The notes under the pieces were generated by a model. The model searched no databases. It was not told the DNA's origin and worked only from the letters and a program-made list of their open reading frames with translations. From Sphingobacterium allocomposti (GTDB taxonomy: Bacteria; Bacteroidota; Bacteroidia; Sphingobacteriales; Sphingobacteriaceae): a stretch of DNA of 64,000 nt. Both the position numbers and the translations under genes were made by a program. The first letter of the stretch is position 1, and each line of letters opens with the position of its first letter. Location: assembly GCF_008124885.1 (NCBI RefSeq), contig NZ_VNHX01000010.1:62001-126000 (forward strand), written 5' to 3'. Positions 8,894-17,288 of this stretch are shown here, one piece after another.

Positions 8894-9577
8894 ATGGAAA
8901 CTACGCATTTATCGAATTGGCATAGAATACTGTTCGGAGAGGCTCCGGCCGACTTCCTGATAGAAGTTTTTGTCAGGACGATTATCATCTTTCTCATTCT
9001 GCAGGTCGTTGTCCGTGGACTGGGTAAGCGTATGGCAGGGCAGCTGACGATATCGGAGATGGCTGTCATGATCACGCTGGGAGCCATTATAGCGGCGCCT
9101 ATTCAGTTGCCGGACAGAGGAATAATTACCGGAATAGTGATACTGGGCTGCGCATGGGCTTTTCAGCGGGGAGTAAATTACCTCGGTGTGAAAAGCCAGG
9201 TCATGGAACACGTACTTCAAGGAAAAGAAAGTCTATTGGTTAAAGACGGAGTGCTGCAGATCGATCAGCTGAAGAACACGAGAGTGTCCCATCAGCAAGT
9301 GTTTGCGGCACTGCGAAATCAAGGCATATATAACTTAGGTGCCGTCAAGCGGCTATATCTGGAGGCATGCGGTCTGATGAGTATATATAAACAGGAGCCG
9401 CCGGCTTACGGCCTACCACTGGTACCTCCGTCGGATGCGGAATTTGCGTTACCCGGACCTGAACAGAAAGATAACGTCTTTGCCTGTACAAACTGCGGAA
9501 GCACTGTGGAAGGAGACACCCGTGAGGTGAGATGCAACAATTGTGAGCATAATCATTGGATAAAAGCAGAGAGATAG
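8894..9577 (+). CDS. YetF/DUF421 family membrane protein with C-terminal zinc ribbon (copy 1)
   Basis: From the ATG at 8894 the protein has 227 residues. Upstream alternatives at 8876 (ATG) and 8855 (TTG) lack homology to the paralogue. Two to three membrane helices (VFVRTIIIFLILQVVVRGLG, MAVMITLGAIIAAPIQL, GIVILGCAWAF) precede the YetF cytoplasmic domain (KESLLVKDGVLQIDQLKNTRVS, FAALRNQGIYNLGAVKRLYLEA). The C-terminus adds a rubredoxin-like CxxC-x14-CxxC ribbon (CTNCG to CNNC). The family's role is undefined; members sit in the inner membrane and some affect spore or stress traits. It is followed two bases later by its paralogue, so the two are translationally coupled. Confidence 0.85.
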   Translation: METTHLSNWHRILFGEAPADFLIEVFVRTIIIFLILQVVVRGLGKRMAGQLTISEMAVMITLGAIIAAPIQLPDRGIITGIVILGCAWAFQRGVNYLGVKSQVMEHVLQGKESLLVKDGVLQIDQLKNTRVSHQQVFAALRNQGIYNLGAVKRLYLEACGLMSIYKQEPPAYGLPLVPPSDAEFALPGPEQKDNVFACTNCGSTVEGDTREVRCNNCEHNHWIKAER

Positions 9578-9579
9578 AC

Positions 9580-10284
9580 ATGAAAGCATACGAAATACAC
9601 TTGGCCGACATTGGCCGTATCTTATTTGGAGCTACGCCTCCCACCTTTTTGCTGGAGGTAATTGTCAGAACGGCTGTCGTTTATATTATTTTGATGGCCA
9701 GCATGCGCACCATGGGAAAGCGGATGTCTTCCCAGTTGAGTAGGAATGAACTGGCGGCCATGGTCTCTTTAGCCGCTGCCATAGGAATACCGATTCAAGA
9801 TCCCGAACGCGGGATTCTACCAGCCGTCGTCATCGCCATTATCATCGTTTCCTTCCAGCGATGGTTTGCTTATAAAGCCGCCACTAATCAGACGTTTGAA
9901 AGTAAAACCCAAGGGAGATTAAGTATCCTGGTACAGGACGGCATACTAAACCTTAAAAATATGGAATCTGCCCGCATCAGCAAAGACAGGCTTTTTGCCC
10001 AGCTACGTTCGTACGGCCTTTTGAACCTCGGACACGTGGCAAGACTTTATTTCGAAGCCAATGGCTCCTTTAGCTGGGTAAGAAACAAGGAGAATAAACC
10101 GGGCTTATGCCTTATCCCCTCGTGGGATGACGATTTCCGCCGGGAAATGGTACAATGCCAAGATAAATGGGCCTGTTCTGGCTGTGGGAAGGTAGAAGAT
10201 ACGCTCACCTCTAAGGAAGCTGCGTGCGTGGGCTGTGGCGGGCGTTCCTGGGAAAAAGCCGTAGAGGCGCCCGGGGGTCGATAG
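9580..10284 (+). CDS. YetF/DUF421 family membrane protein with C-terminal zinc ribbon (copy 2)
   Basis: The ATG at 9580 gives 234 residues, two bases after the stop of copy 1. The layout is the same: membrane helices at about residues 24-85 (VIVRTAVVYIILMASMRTMG, ELAAMVSLAAAIGIPIQ, VVIAIIIVSF), the DUF421 domain (GRLSILVQDGILNLKNMES, FAQLRSYGLLNLGHVARLYF), and a ribbon CSGCG to CVGCG. Residue identity with copy 1 is scattered, so the duplication is old. Conservation of both ribbons argues that they matter and that the two proteins may form a hetero-oligomer. Confidence 0.85.
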   Translation: MKAYEIHLADIGRILFGATPPTFLLEVIVRTAVVYIILMASMRTMGKRMSSQLSRNELAAMVSLAAAIGIPIQDPERGILPAVVIAIIIVSFQRWFAYKAATNQTFESKTQGRLSILVQDGILNLKNMESARISKDRLFAQLRSYGLLNLGHVARLYFEANGSFSWVRNKENKPGLCLIPSWDDDFRREMVQCQDKWACSGCGKVEDTLTSKEAACVGCGGRSWEKAVEAPGGR

Positions 10285-10330
10285 CCGCAACCAATGATGT
10301 TCCCGACATGAAGAGATGCCCCTCGGTTAG

Positions 10331-12055
10331 CTATTTTTTCGGCGTCAGGTACAACCATTGAAAACCATAGCCAGGCAATGTGTCTGCCGCACCGCGCATG
10401 GCAGATATCTCGTGCCCAAAGACGGGCGTTACGTTGTATTGATCCGTGGCTTCCATGCCGAGCGACAGTTTCTGCGGCTTATCGCTAAAGTTGTGGACGA
10501 CTAACAATCGTCTGCCTTGCAGCTGATAGTGGATAGCAAAGATTGCGTCAGCATTCATCGGTATAAGTTCCCAGCGGCCTCTACCTACTTCTGGATGCGT
10601 GCGCCGCACTTCTATCAGGCCTTTTATGAAACGGAGGAGAGACGTCGAATCCCTCCATTGAGAGGCTACATTCACGTTTTGGTAGGAGAAGGGGCCTAGG
10701 CTCACCATATTGCGGAAGGGCTCTGCTGAGTGCGTAAAACCGCCGTTACTGGTTTGGTCCCATTGCATAGGTGTCCGGACAGCGACGCGTTCAGGTAATG
10801 TGAGGTCGTCGCCCATCCCGATCTCCTCACCATACCGGATGACAGGGGCGCCCGGAAGAGAAAAAAGCAGGCTGTACGCCATTCGGATTAATCGGGGATC
10901 TTGGAGCATAGGCGCAAGGCGCCGGCGGATTCCCCGGTCATATAGCTGCATATTCGTTTCGGGACCAAACTTGTCGTATACCGTCTGCCGTTGTGCTTTC
11001 CTTAACCTGGCGAGATCGATTTCATCATGATTTCTGAGGAAGAAAGCCCATTGCGAGGGGAGCGGCTTTTTCTCGAATTCTTTAAGCGCCTTCGCAAAAG
11101 AGGAAGCGTCATGGGTCGCCAGCGCATAAAAAAGATATTGGTTCGCGAAGAAGTTGAACATCATATGCAACCGTTCACCCTCCCCCCCAAAATAGTGCAC
11201 ATTCTCTTCTGCGGTAACATTTGCCTCTCCAAGCAGGACAGCTTCCGGGTTCACCTTTTCGACAGCCTTCCGTAGACGTGTAAGAATCGGAAACATGTGT
11301 TCCGGATTCTCGCTCCCCGTTCTCGGAATATCGATGATGAATGGCACGGCGTCGAGCCGGAAACCATCTATCCCTTTCTCCAACCAATACGTCAGGACCT
11401 TTGCTGCCATACGCTCTACTTCAGGGTTTTCATAATTCAAATCCGGCTGAAAGTCGTAAAATCGGTGGAAATAGTACTTTGATGCAATTTCATCAAACGT
11501 CCACGTCTGGTTTTGGACGCCGGGGAACACCATGCCCTTGTCCCAGTCCTTAGGCTTAGTAGCCGACCAGACATACCAAGAATGGTACGGGGAGGTGCTA
11601 TCTGCGCGGGCCTGGCGATACCAGGGGTGGTCGATGGACGTATGATTTAATACAGCGTCCATAAGCACGCGAAGCCCTCTACGTTTAGCCTCCTTGATAA
11701 AAAGATCGAAGTCGCCAAATGTACCGAGTCGCTCGTCAATGCTAAAGTGATCCGTCACGTCATAACCGTCATCTCTGCGCGGGCTAGGCTGAAAAGGCGC
11801 TAGCCATATGACGTCGATCCCAAGCGTGTCCAGATATCCGAGTTTGCTCGTCAGGCCCCGAAAATCGCCAATGCCGTCTCCGTCGCTATCCTTGAACGTG
11901 GCCACCTCTATGTTATAAACGACGCTGTTTCGATACCACTCGTCCGACAGTTCAGAAGGAATAAACTTTTCCTCTTTCGTTTCTGTCGAGCAGGAGGAAA
12001 AGAGCGCTGACAGATAAAGAATTTGTAAGCAGATCGCGAGTACCGTATGATTCAT
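10331..12055 (-). CDS. GH13 alpha-amylase / trehalose-synthase-like lipoprotein
   Basis: This 574-residue protein starts with a lipoprotein signal (LFSSC, lipidated Cys22). A GH13 barrel follows, with DVIWLAPFQPSP, DAVLNHTS (~133-140), the nucleophile Asp235 in GFRLDAVPF, the acid/base Glu277 in LLGEANV and the transition-state Asp344 in RNHDEID, then an all-beta C-terminal domain. The opening WYRNSVVYNIEV and the DSDGDGIGDFRGL loop are those of the trehalose synthase/oligosaccharide branch. It probably acts on short alpha-glucans at the envelope. All catalytic residues are intact. No SusCD pair adjoins it. Confidence 0.88.
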   Translation of the reverse strand: MNHTVLAICLQILYLSALFSSCSTETKEEKFIPSELSDEWYRNSVVYNIEVATFKDSDGDGIGDFRGLTSKLGYLDTLGIDVIWLAPFQPSPRRDDGYDVTDHFSIDERLGTFGDFDLFIKEAKRRGLRVLMDAVLNHTSIDHPWYRQARADSTSPYHSWYVWSATKPKDWDKGMVFPGVQNQTWTFDEIASKYYFHRFYDFQPDLNYENPEVERMAAKVLTYWLEKGIDGFRLDAVPFIIDIPRTGSENPEHMFPILTRLRKAVEKVNPEAVLLGEANVTAEENVHYFGGEGERLHMMFNFFANQYLFYALATHDASSFAKALKEFEKKPLPSQWAFFLRNHDEIDLARLRKAQRQTVYDKFGPETNMQLYDRGIRRRLAPMLQDPRLIRMAYSLLFSLPGAPVIRYGEEIGMGDDLTLPERVAVRTPMQWDQTSNGGFTHSAEPFRNMVSLGPFSYQNVNVASQWRDSTSLLRFIKGLIEVRRTHPEVGRGRWELIPMNADAIFAIHYQLQGRRLLVVHNFSDKPQKLSLGMEATDQYNVTPVFGHEISAMRGAADTLPGYGFQWLYLTPKK

Positions 12056-12074
12056 GACATCTTCTTTTAACAGG

Positions 12075-12097
12075 GTGTAAAAACTTTCTTTTTACAC
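12075..12097 (-). promoter_or_regulatory. Perfect inverted repeat in the GH13 gene leader
   Basis: Arms GTGTAAAAA (12075-12083) and TTTTTACAC (12089-12097) are separated by CTTTC, 20 bases upstream of the GH13 start codon. It could be an operator for a sugar-responsive repressor or an RNA hairpin that masks the start. There is no run of T after the stem on the coding strand, so a terminator is less likely. Confidence 0.45.
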
Positions 12098-12213
12098 TGC
12101 ACAATTTTTAGAACGTTTTGTTCGCTACAAGATGTTGAAATCGCGAATAAGGTTTTGAAGAAGCGGTTGGAATCTCCGCGGGCCGTATGGGCTCCAGGAT
12201 CGCTACTGGTTCA

Positions 12214-14331
12214 TTAAAGACAGTCGTCCGAAAACGTAAGTGTCACCGTTGTCCCGTTACCGCTGCTCTCAAGGGTCATGGTGGCACCAAGCCTTTTCGT
12301 TATTCTTGTTACCAGGGCGAGACCTATACCCGAGCCGGGGAAGCCTTTCGCATTGGATGCTCTTTGAAAGGCATTCTGTATTGTCATGATTTCTTCCTTT
12401 GGAATGCCGATGCCATTATCAGCAATAACATACTTTATGCGGCCCTCTTTCCGTTCACTATAAATTTCGACACAGGGGTCCGCCTCCCGCAGACTAAATT
12501 TAACGGCATTTTCCACCAAATTGGAAAAGATCTGGCGGACAGCTCCTTTCTCGCCACAAACCGGGTACAGCTTACCTACGCGCAACGTACAACGCGGATT
12601 CTGGAATTGGCTCCGCGCCTTATCAAATATTTTCTGGATAAGGTCGTCGGTGGCTACCGGCTCTTTAACGTATTTGTAATCGTGAGTCCGGGTGAGCTCA
12701 ACTGTACTGTTGATAAGCTGCTCCATACTGTGCACGCCGTCTTCAATTGCGGAAAACCACTGCTTCTGCTGCTCCTTCGGCATGCTATCCTTCCGTTGCA
12801 GTACCTGTATACCGAGTTTGATAGCTGATAGGGGATTTTTAAGATCGTGGGATAGCGTAAACGTGAGCATCTCCAGCTCGTTGTTTGCGGAGATGAGGTT
12901 TTCCTTCGAGTGCTCATGTTCCTTCGCACGAATGATGGTAGCCTCCCTAATCATCTTATCCAAGCTATGTATAAAAGAAAGGTCATCGTCGTCCCAGAAC
13001 AGCGCTGTATCCTTTATTTCCCGCTCGATAAACCTATAACCGTCGTCATCAGAGCCGTCCTGTGTTTTGCGCGCCGTTTCCTCAACATCGATGACGGAGG
13101 AAACGGTCTCTTTCCGGAACCATATAATATAATGGTCTTCCTCTTTGGCGACCTGCAAGGCCGCAATTCCGGCAAAGGTTAGCTGTGTATCAAACCGATG
13201 CCCATGACGCAGCCGGAAATTGTTGTCTTTAAGCAGCGGCTTTTCGCGGCTTTGCAGGAACCGGACGATGCGTTCGGTATCGGCCTCCGAGGCATGAAGT
13301 CCGGCGCCGTTTATCAACCCGCGGTAGTATATCGCGATGCCGTCGGCTTTGGCCAGCTGCCGGATCGGTTCCATATGCTGCCGTAAACAGAAATTCAGTG
13401 AATAGCCGTCCGATAACTTCGCCCTTAGCTGCCGTTCAGACCGCTTGATGAGTTCGTAAAACTCTAACTGCTTTTCTTTAATAAGATTTTCCTGGCTGCG
13501 GGCGGCACTTTGAACCAGTAACTGACATACCACCCTCCGTTGAAAGTCTATCTCCCGCATGGTGGAATGCCATGCCACCACAAGTCCCCACAGCTCACTG
13601 TTCAAAATAATCGGAATGGCGATGATAGATTTTGCCCCGACATATTTTGAAAAGCGGGGCGGCCTCGGTGGCGCCATGACATCTGCGTGCGGGACAATAC
13701 CGGCCTCCGCGCTGTATAATACCTGTGTGGGTCGCGCCGTGTCGGGAAGATATATGTGTTCCCGCTCCCGCATATACGCGTATGTATCCTCGGTTATAAA
13801 ATTTTTGGAAAATACCTTTCCCAACAGCGGAGGGGGACCACTGACGATTTTACTGCTCTTGTCGTCAAGGATCTGAAGGATAACGATCTGTTCATAGCCG
13901 ATAATCTGCTCAAGAGCTTCCGTAACCAAAGGCCACAACGACCTAGATCGCCCGTTGAGCGTAGAATGGAACTTGCTGACCTCCGTGGTGAAGATGATGT
14001 TGCTCGTTTGTCTCTCCCATTTTACATGTAAAATATCGTCCCAGATATGCACATGCACATAATAGGGTGCTGATTGATCCCTGACCAACAAGGTTTTTCC
14101 CGATGCCGGGATAAGATCCGGAGCTGCAATAGTTTCCAGAAGTTCGGTGGGGTGTATAAACTGCGACGTTAAAAAATCGGGCAGGGAAGTGCCGATCACG
14201 TCTGATAACTTGTTCGCAGCCACGCGTTCGCTCACTGCGACAATTGTCCCGTCGAGTGTTGAAAGAATAATCTGCCCAAACGATTGGACAACCTGAGTTG
14301 ATATTTCGCTATGCTTTAAGACCAGGGACAT
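12214..14331 (-). CDS. Phytochrome-shaped sensor histidine kinase lacking bilin-site residues
   Basis: The 705 residues follow PAS-GAF-PHY-HisKA-HATPase order. The PAS part (residues 1-115) contains a phytochrome-like FGQIILSTLDGTIVAVSE. The GAF part ends in SIIAIPIILNSELWGLVVAW, and the PHY part keeps the tongue-like IIWFRKETVSSV. The kinase shows the H-box LSHDLKNPLSAIK (~485), N-box NLVENAVKFS, DNGIGIP and GSGIGLAL. However, there is no N-terminal cysteine, the conserved GAF Asp-Ile-Pro segment reads ITEDTY, and the two GAF histidines that contact bilin appear replaced. The kinase half looks fully active. I infer a phytochrome-derived sensor that has lost light sensing. No response regulator gene adjoins it. 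Confidence 0.85.
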   Translation of the reverse strand: MSLVLKHSEISTQVVQSFGQIILSTLDGTIVAVSERVAANKLSDVIGTSLPDFLTSQFIHPTELLETIAAPDLIPASGKTLLVRDQSAPYYVHVHIWDDILHVKWERQTSNIIFTTEVSKFHSTLNGRSRSLWPLVTEALEQIIGYEQIVILQILDDKSSKIVSGPPPLLGKVFSKNFITEDTYAYMREREHIYLPDTARPTQVLYSAEAGIVPHADVMAPPRPPRFSKYVGAKSIIAIPIILNSELWGLVVAWHSTMREIDFQRRVVCQLLVQSAARSQENLIKEKQLEFYELIKRSERQLRAKLSDGYSLNFCLRQHMEPIRQLAKADGIAIYYRGLINGAGLHASEADTERIVRFLQSREKPLLKDNNFRLRHGHRFDTQLTFAGIAALQVAKEEDHYIIWFRKETVSSVIDVEETARKTQDGSDDDGYRFIEREIKDTALFWDDDDLSFIHSLDKMIREATIIRAKEHEHSKENLISANNELEMLTFTLSHDLKNPLSAIKLGIQVLQRKDSMPKEQQKQWFSAIEDGVHSMEQLINSTVELTRTHDYKYVKEPVATDDLIQKIFDKARSQFQNPRCTLRVGKLYPVCGEKGAVRQIFSNLVENAVKFSLREADPCVEIYSERKEGRIKYVIADNGIGIPKEEIMTIQNAFQRASNAKGFPGSGIGLALVTRITKRLGATMTLESSGNGTTVTLTFSDDCL

Positions 14332-14378
14332 GTTTAGAGGTTGATCAAAATAATAATGCGAATCTAAGCCTGTAACTC

Positions 14379-14386
14379 CAAATATA
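14379..14386 (-). promoter_or_regulatory. Candidate -7 promoter element for the phytochrome-like kinase
   Basis: The minus strand reads TATATTTG, a full match to the Bacteroidota -7 element TAnnTTTG, 48 bases upstream of the ATG. No well-spaced TTG is seen upstream, so this rests on the -7 element alone. Confidence 0.4.
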
Positions 14387-14490
14387 ACGCATTTTTTGTA
14401 ACAATATTGTTAGCAAACAGTTTTACTAAAAGTCAAGGTAAACCGACAGATTAATCTCGCTCTCGCTTGTAAGGCACACGCCCAACGAAC

Positions 14491-14751
14491 CTAGGCAGAT
14501 GATCTCGATAAAATCGCGTCTTTGAGAGCGGCAGCAAACGCAGGATTCGCGTTTTCTTCTGAAAAACGCCATCCGTCGTTGGTCTGCAACAGCTCTTTTT
14601 GCACGCCATCTATTAAAACCTTTATTTTCCGGGAATCTTCCTGCGCAACTCCGCTGAGCACGCGAACGACATATTCTTGCTTTTTAAAAATCACAGTAAA
14701 TTTCTGTCCCTTCAAGGAAGGGTTATGGTTAAGTAGAGATTTGTTTTTCAT
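14491..14751 (-). CDS. Small hypothetical protein
   Basis: From the ATG at 14751 the frame encodes 86 residues (MKNKSLLNHNPSLKGQKF...). A longer frame to 14865 adds residues with no obvious merit and would start inside the leader. The sequence is soluble, with an alternating beta-like middle (KFTVIFKKQEYVVRVLSG, IKVLIDGVQKELLQTNDGWRF) and a helical end (AFAAALKDAILSRSSA). I do not recognise the family. It lies 126 bases downstream of the PAS kinase gene on the same strand and upstream of the phytochrome-like kinase, so it may be co-transcribed with signalling genes. Confidence 0.6.
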   Translation of the reverse strand: MKNKSLLNHNPSLKGQKFTVIFKKQEYVVRVLSGVAQEDSRKIKVLIDGVQKELLQTNDGWRFSEENANPAFAAALKDAILSRSSA

Positions 14752-14876
14752 AAGTTTCCACGAAGCTATAATTTTTACCGCTAACCATGCACGCTCCTTT
14801 GTAACATTTGCATGATTGTGCAGCACTCCCGTAGTTACCGTAGTAAACGGACGGCCGTACGCCATTCCGTTTAGAT

Positions 14877-16754
14877 TTATTCGATCAAATCCAATTCAAA
14901 CGAAAACACAGAGCCTTCGCCCTCTTTGCTGTCAACCTGAATCGAACTGTTATGGTGCCGTAAAATCTCCGCTATCAGGTAAAGTCCGATTCCAAATCCT
15001 GAGATATTCCGTGCCTTTTCGTTGTTGACCCGATAGAAGCGGTTGAACAGCTTTTCCTGATCTCTTTCGCTTATGCCAATTCCCATATCACGGATGGAAA
15101 TCTTCGCACGGCTACCAACCTTTTGACACTGTACCGTTATGTCGCCGCCCAGCGGGGAATACTTCACAGCGTTGCCAATTAGGTTCGTTAAAACTTGCCC
15201 TATTTTGTTACGATCGGCCTGTACTATGACGTTGTCGCATCCGGTATAAGTGATCCTGTGTTTGGATCCGAGAAGTATCGCATCTTCTATGACTTCCGCA
15301 ATCAGCGGATGAAGTTCGAAGGCCTCTTTCTGAAGTTCGAGCTTACCTTCCTCAAGGCGGCTGATGCTTAGGTAATCTTGCACCATATTGATGACTTTCT
15401 TCGACTGCGCTTCAACCTTTGACGACATTAACAGTCCCTTGCCGTCATTGTTTGTTTTCAGATGCTTCGATAACAGCTGCGCGTAAGCCAGAATGGAAGT
15501 CATTGGCGTCTTAATTTCGTGACTGACCATCGTCACGAAGTCATTTTTGCGCTGCTCTTCCTGTTTTTTTTCCGTTATGTCGCGTGCTATTTTAGAAATA
15601 CCAATGATGTTTCCCTCCGAATCTTTGATAGGCGATATCCGTAGCGAGACATCGATTAATTGACCACTCTTAGTGACCCGCTTGGTTTCGAAATGTTCAA
15701 CACTTTCTCCCGTCCGCAGGCGCGACAAAATGAAATCTTCCTCATCCTTCCGGTCCTCCGGTATGATTGTAAGTATAGATTGCCCCACCATTTCTTCCTC
15801 CTTGTAACCGAACATCCTTTCTGCCGCCGTGTTCCAGCTGGTTACATATCCCTCCAGCGTTTTCCCGACGATCGCATCGTTAGACGATTGAATAATGGCT
15901 GCCAATCGCGCATCGTTTTCTTTTGCCAGCTTCGCATCCGTAATATCTAAGATACTCGCCACAAAACGGGACGGGTTATTCTGAAAGCTGAAGTATAGTG
16001 TACCCCGGAACCTGATCCACCGTAGGCTGTTGTCATTTACCCTATAAAAACGCAGATTTATATCAAGATGTCTCCCACTCGGATTATTGATAAACGTTTG
16101 CATTTTCTGTTCGAGCGTCCGCCGGTCCGCTTCGTCCAGCCGCGCTAGCAGACTGTCCACTTCTATCTTTTCATGCGCAGTGAGACCTAGCACCTTTCTA
16201 CCTTCTTGCGAAATATGAATAGCACCGGTCTGCATATCCCAGTCGCACGTACCCATCTTGGTGGAGTCTACGGCGAGTCTCAATCTTTCTTCACTTTCTT
16301 CGAGCTGCTGCAATAAACGCTTCCGTCGCTCGTCTTTTTCATAAATATCGGATATGTCTTTTGTGAAGCAGCGTGTCCGGACAAACTCGCCGTTTTCGAT
16401 AACGACGTTCGAAGTGATCAGCACGTGCTTCACAGAACCGTCTTTACGTCGTAAGCTCGCGGCAAAGTTTTGAACGGATCCATCGCTTTTTAATAACGCA
16501 AGTATTTTCTCATAGGCCTTGGGATCCGCGTGATGGTTGTTCATCGAAGACCCAATATATTCTTCTTTTGTGTATCCGAGCATATCCAGTTCTGCCTGGT
16601 TTGCCCAGATGATTGTACCCGAGGCGCTCACCCAACGTAGCGGAAGAGGCGCATTCTCAACAAAGTCGTCGAGGTCGGCGACGCGGCGGCTGAGCCTATC
16701 TTTCTCCGCTTCCAGCAATTCTATTCTTTCCAACAAATTTTTTAAAGCGTCCAT
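14877..16754 (-). CDS. Multi-PAS sensor histidine kinase
   Basis: This 625-residue protein has no membrane segment, so it senses in the cytoplasm. A short N-terminal coiled coil (LLERIELLEAEKDRLSRRV) precedes three PAS/PAC units at about residues 27-140, 155-275 and 283-400 (the last with GYVTSWNTAAERMFGYKEEEM and ITEKKQEEQ). The kinase core has the H-box MVSHEIKTPMTSILAYAQLL (~410), NLIGNAVKYS, DMGIGIS and GFGIGLYL. All catalytic boxes are intact. No receiver-domain partner is adjacent. It reads divergently from the GH1 gene across a 530-base regulatory region. Confidence 0.92.
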   Translation of the reverse strand: MDALKNLLERIELLEAEKDRLSRRVADLDDFVENAPLPLRWVSASGTIIWANQAELDMLGYTKEEYIGSSMNNHHADPKAYEKILALLKSDGSVQNFAASLRRKDGSVKHVLITSNVVIENGEFVRTRCFTKDISDIYEKDERRKRLLQQLEESEERLRLAVDSTKMGTCDWDMQTGAIHISQEGRKVLGLTAHEKIEVDSLLARLDEADRRTLEQKMQTFINNPSGRHLDINLRFYRVNDNSLRWIRFRGTLYFSFQNNPSRFVASILDITDAKLAKENDARLAAIIQSSNDAIVGKTLEGYVTSWNTAAERMFGYKEEEMVGQSILTIIPEDRKDEEDFILSRLRTGESVEHFETKRVTKSGQLIDVSLRISPIKDSEGNIIGISKIARDITEKKQEEQRKNDFVTMVSHEIKTPMTSILAYAQLLSKHLKTNNDGKGLLMSSKVEAQSKKVINMVQDYLSISRLEEGKLELQKEAFELHPLIAEVIEDAILLGSKHRITYTGCDNVIVQADRNKIGQVLTNLIGNAVKYSPLGGDITVQCQKVGSRAKISIRDMGIGISERDQEKLFNRFYRVNNEKARNISGFGIGLYLIAEILRHHNSSIQVDSKEGEGSVFSFELDLIE

Positions 16755-17025
16755 GTTACTGATTAAAATTATGCACGTATTAATCGACCCTAAATAAGTT
16801 TATTTTATCCAGACTATAATTACGTCTCCTGTAAAATAGTTCTATTGCTCTCCTCCGTCATCAAGGGCTATTCTCATAGAATAACTATGAATATATAAAT
16901 ATTACGGTGCATTTGCTGTCCTTTTTACCTGTCTTCTAAAATCAGGTAGTTTCCGCATCGTTATCCAGCGTCCGGCTCGATGCTTAACCGGGTTTACTTC
17001 ATAGGTGATTAGCGCTTCAAATGGC

Positions 17026-17074
17026 ACTATTCATAAAAAATTAACAAACTATTCATGATTTGTTTATGAATACT
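17026..17074. promoter_or_regulatory. Operator-like array: two direct and one inverted TATTCAT copies
   Basis: ACTATTCAT occurs at 17026-17034 and 17048-17056, exactly 22 bases apart (two helical turns), and an inverted copy ATGAATACT (one mismatch) at 17066-17074. The first and third copies also form the outer arms of an interrupted dyad, ATTCATAAA (17029-17037) with TTTATGAAT (17063-17071). The layout suits cooperative binding of a dimeric regulator. Confidence 0.5.
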
Positions 17075-17115
17075 TCGTTACTTTATAGGTGTAGTATATA
17101 TGCTATATTTAAGCT

Positions 17116-17214
17116 ATGAAAACAATTGCATATTTCTTTCAACGGATGATCTTACGTGTGTTTCTGAACCAGTTCTCTTCATTTTATTCGCCGTTTAGAT
17201 TCCATAAAATCTAA
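17116..17214 (+). CDS. Possible small basic peptide (32 residues)
   Basis: An ATG five bases after a near-consensus -7 element opens a frame of 32 codons beginning MKTIAYFFQRMILRVFLNQF and rich in Phe and Arg. I do not recognise it, there is no good ribosome-binding site, and a frame this short is easily found by chance. It is recorded because it sits just beyond the TATTCAT array and upstream of the beta-glucosidase. Confidence 0.2.
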   Translation: MKTIAYFFQRMILRVFLNQFSSFYSPFRFHKI

Positions 17215-17288
17215 GAACACCTAACGATCTATAAATGTATAAAACATTATTGTTTTCTGCCTTGCCCTTTTAATAATCTTTTCTGTTA

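Larger units (their letters stand above)
16755..17288. other. Long divergent regulatory region between PAS kinase and GH1 genes
   Basis: This A/T-rich stretch separates divergent genes. It holds the TATTCAT operator-like array at 17026-17074, a near-consensus -7 element TATATTTA at 17104-17111, and a possible 32-codon open frame at 17116-17214. Nothing else is recognisable. Confidence 0.5.

Noticed and set aside
14401..14440. TTAGCA and TACTAA close together upstream of the phytochrome-like kinase
   Set aside because: The half-sites are in the wrong order and spacing for the repair palindrome.
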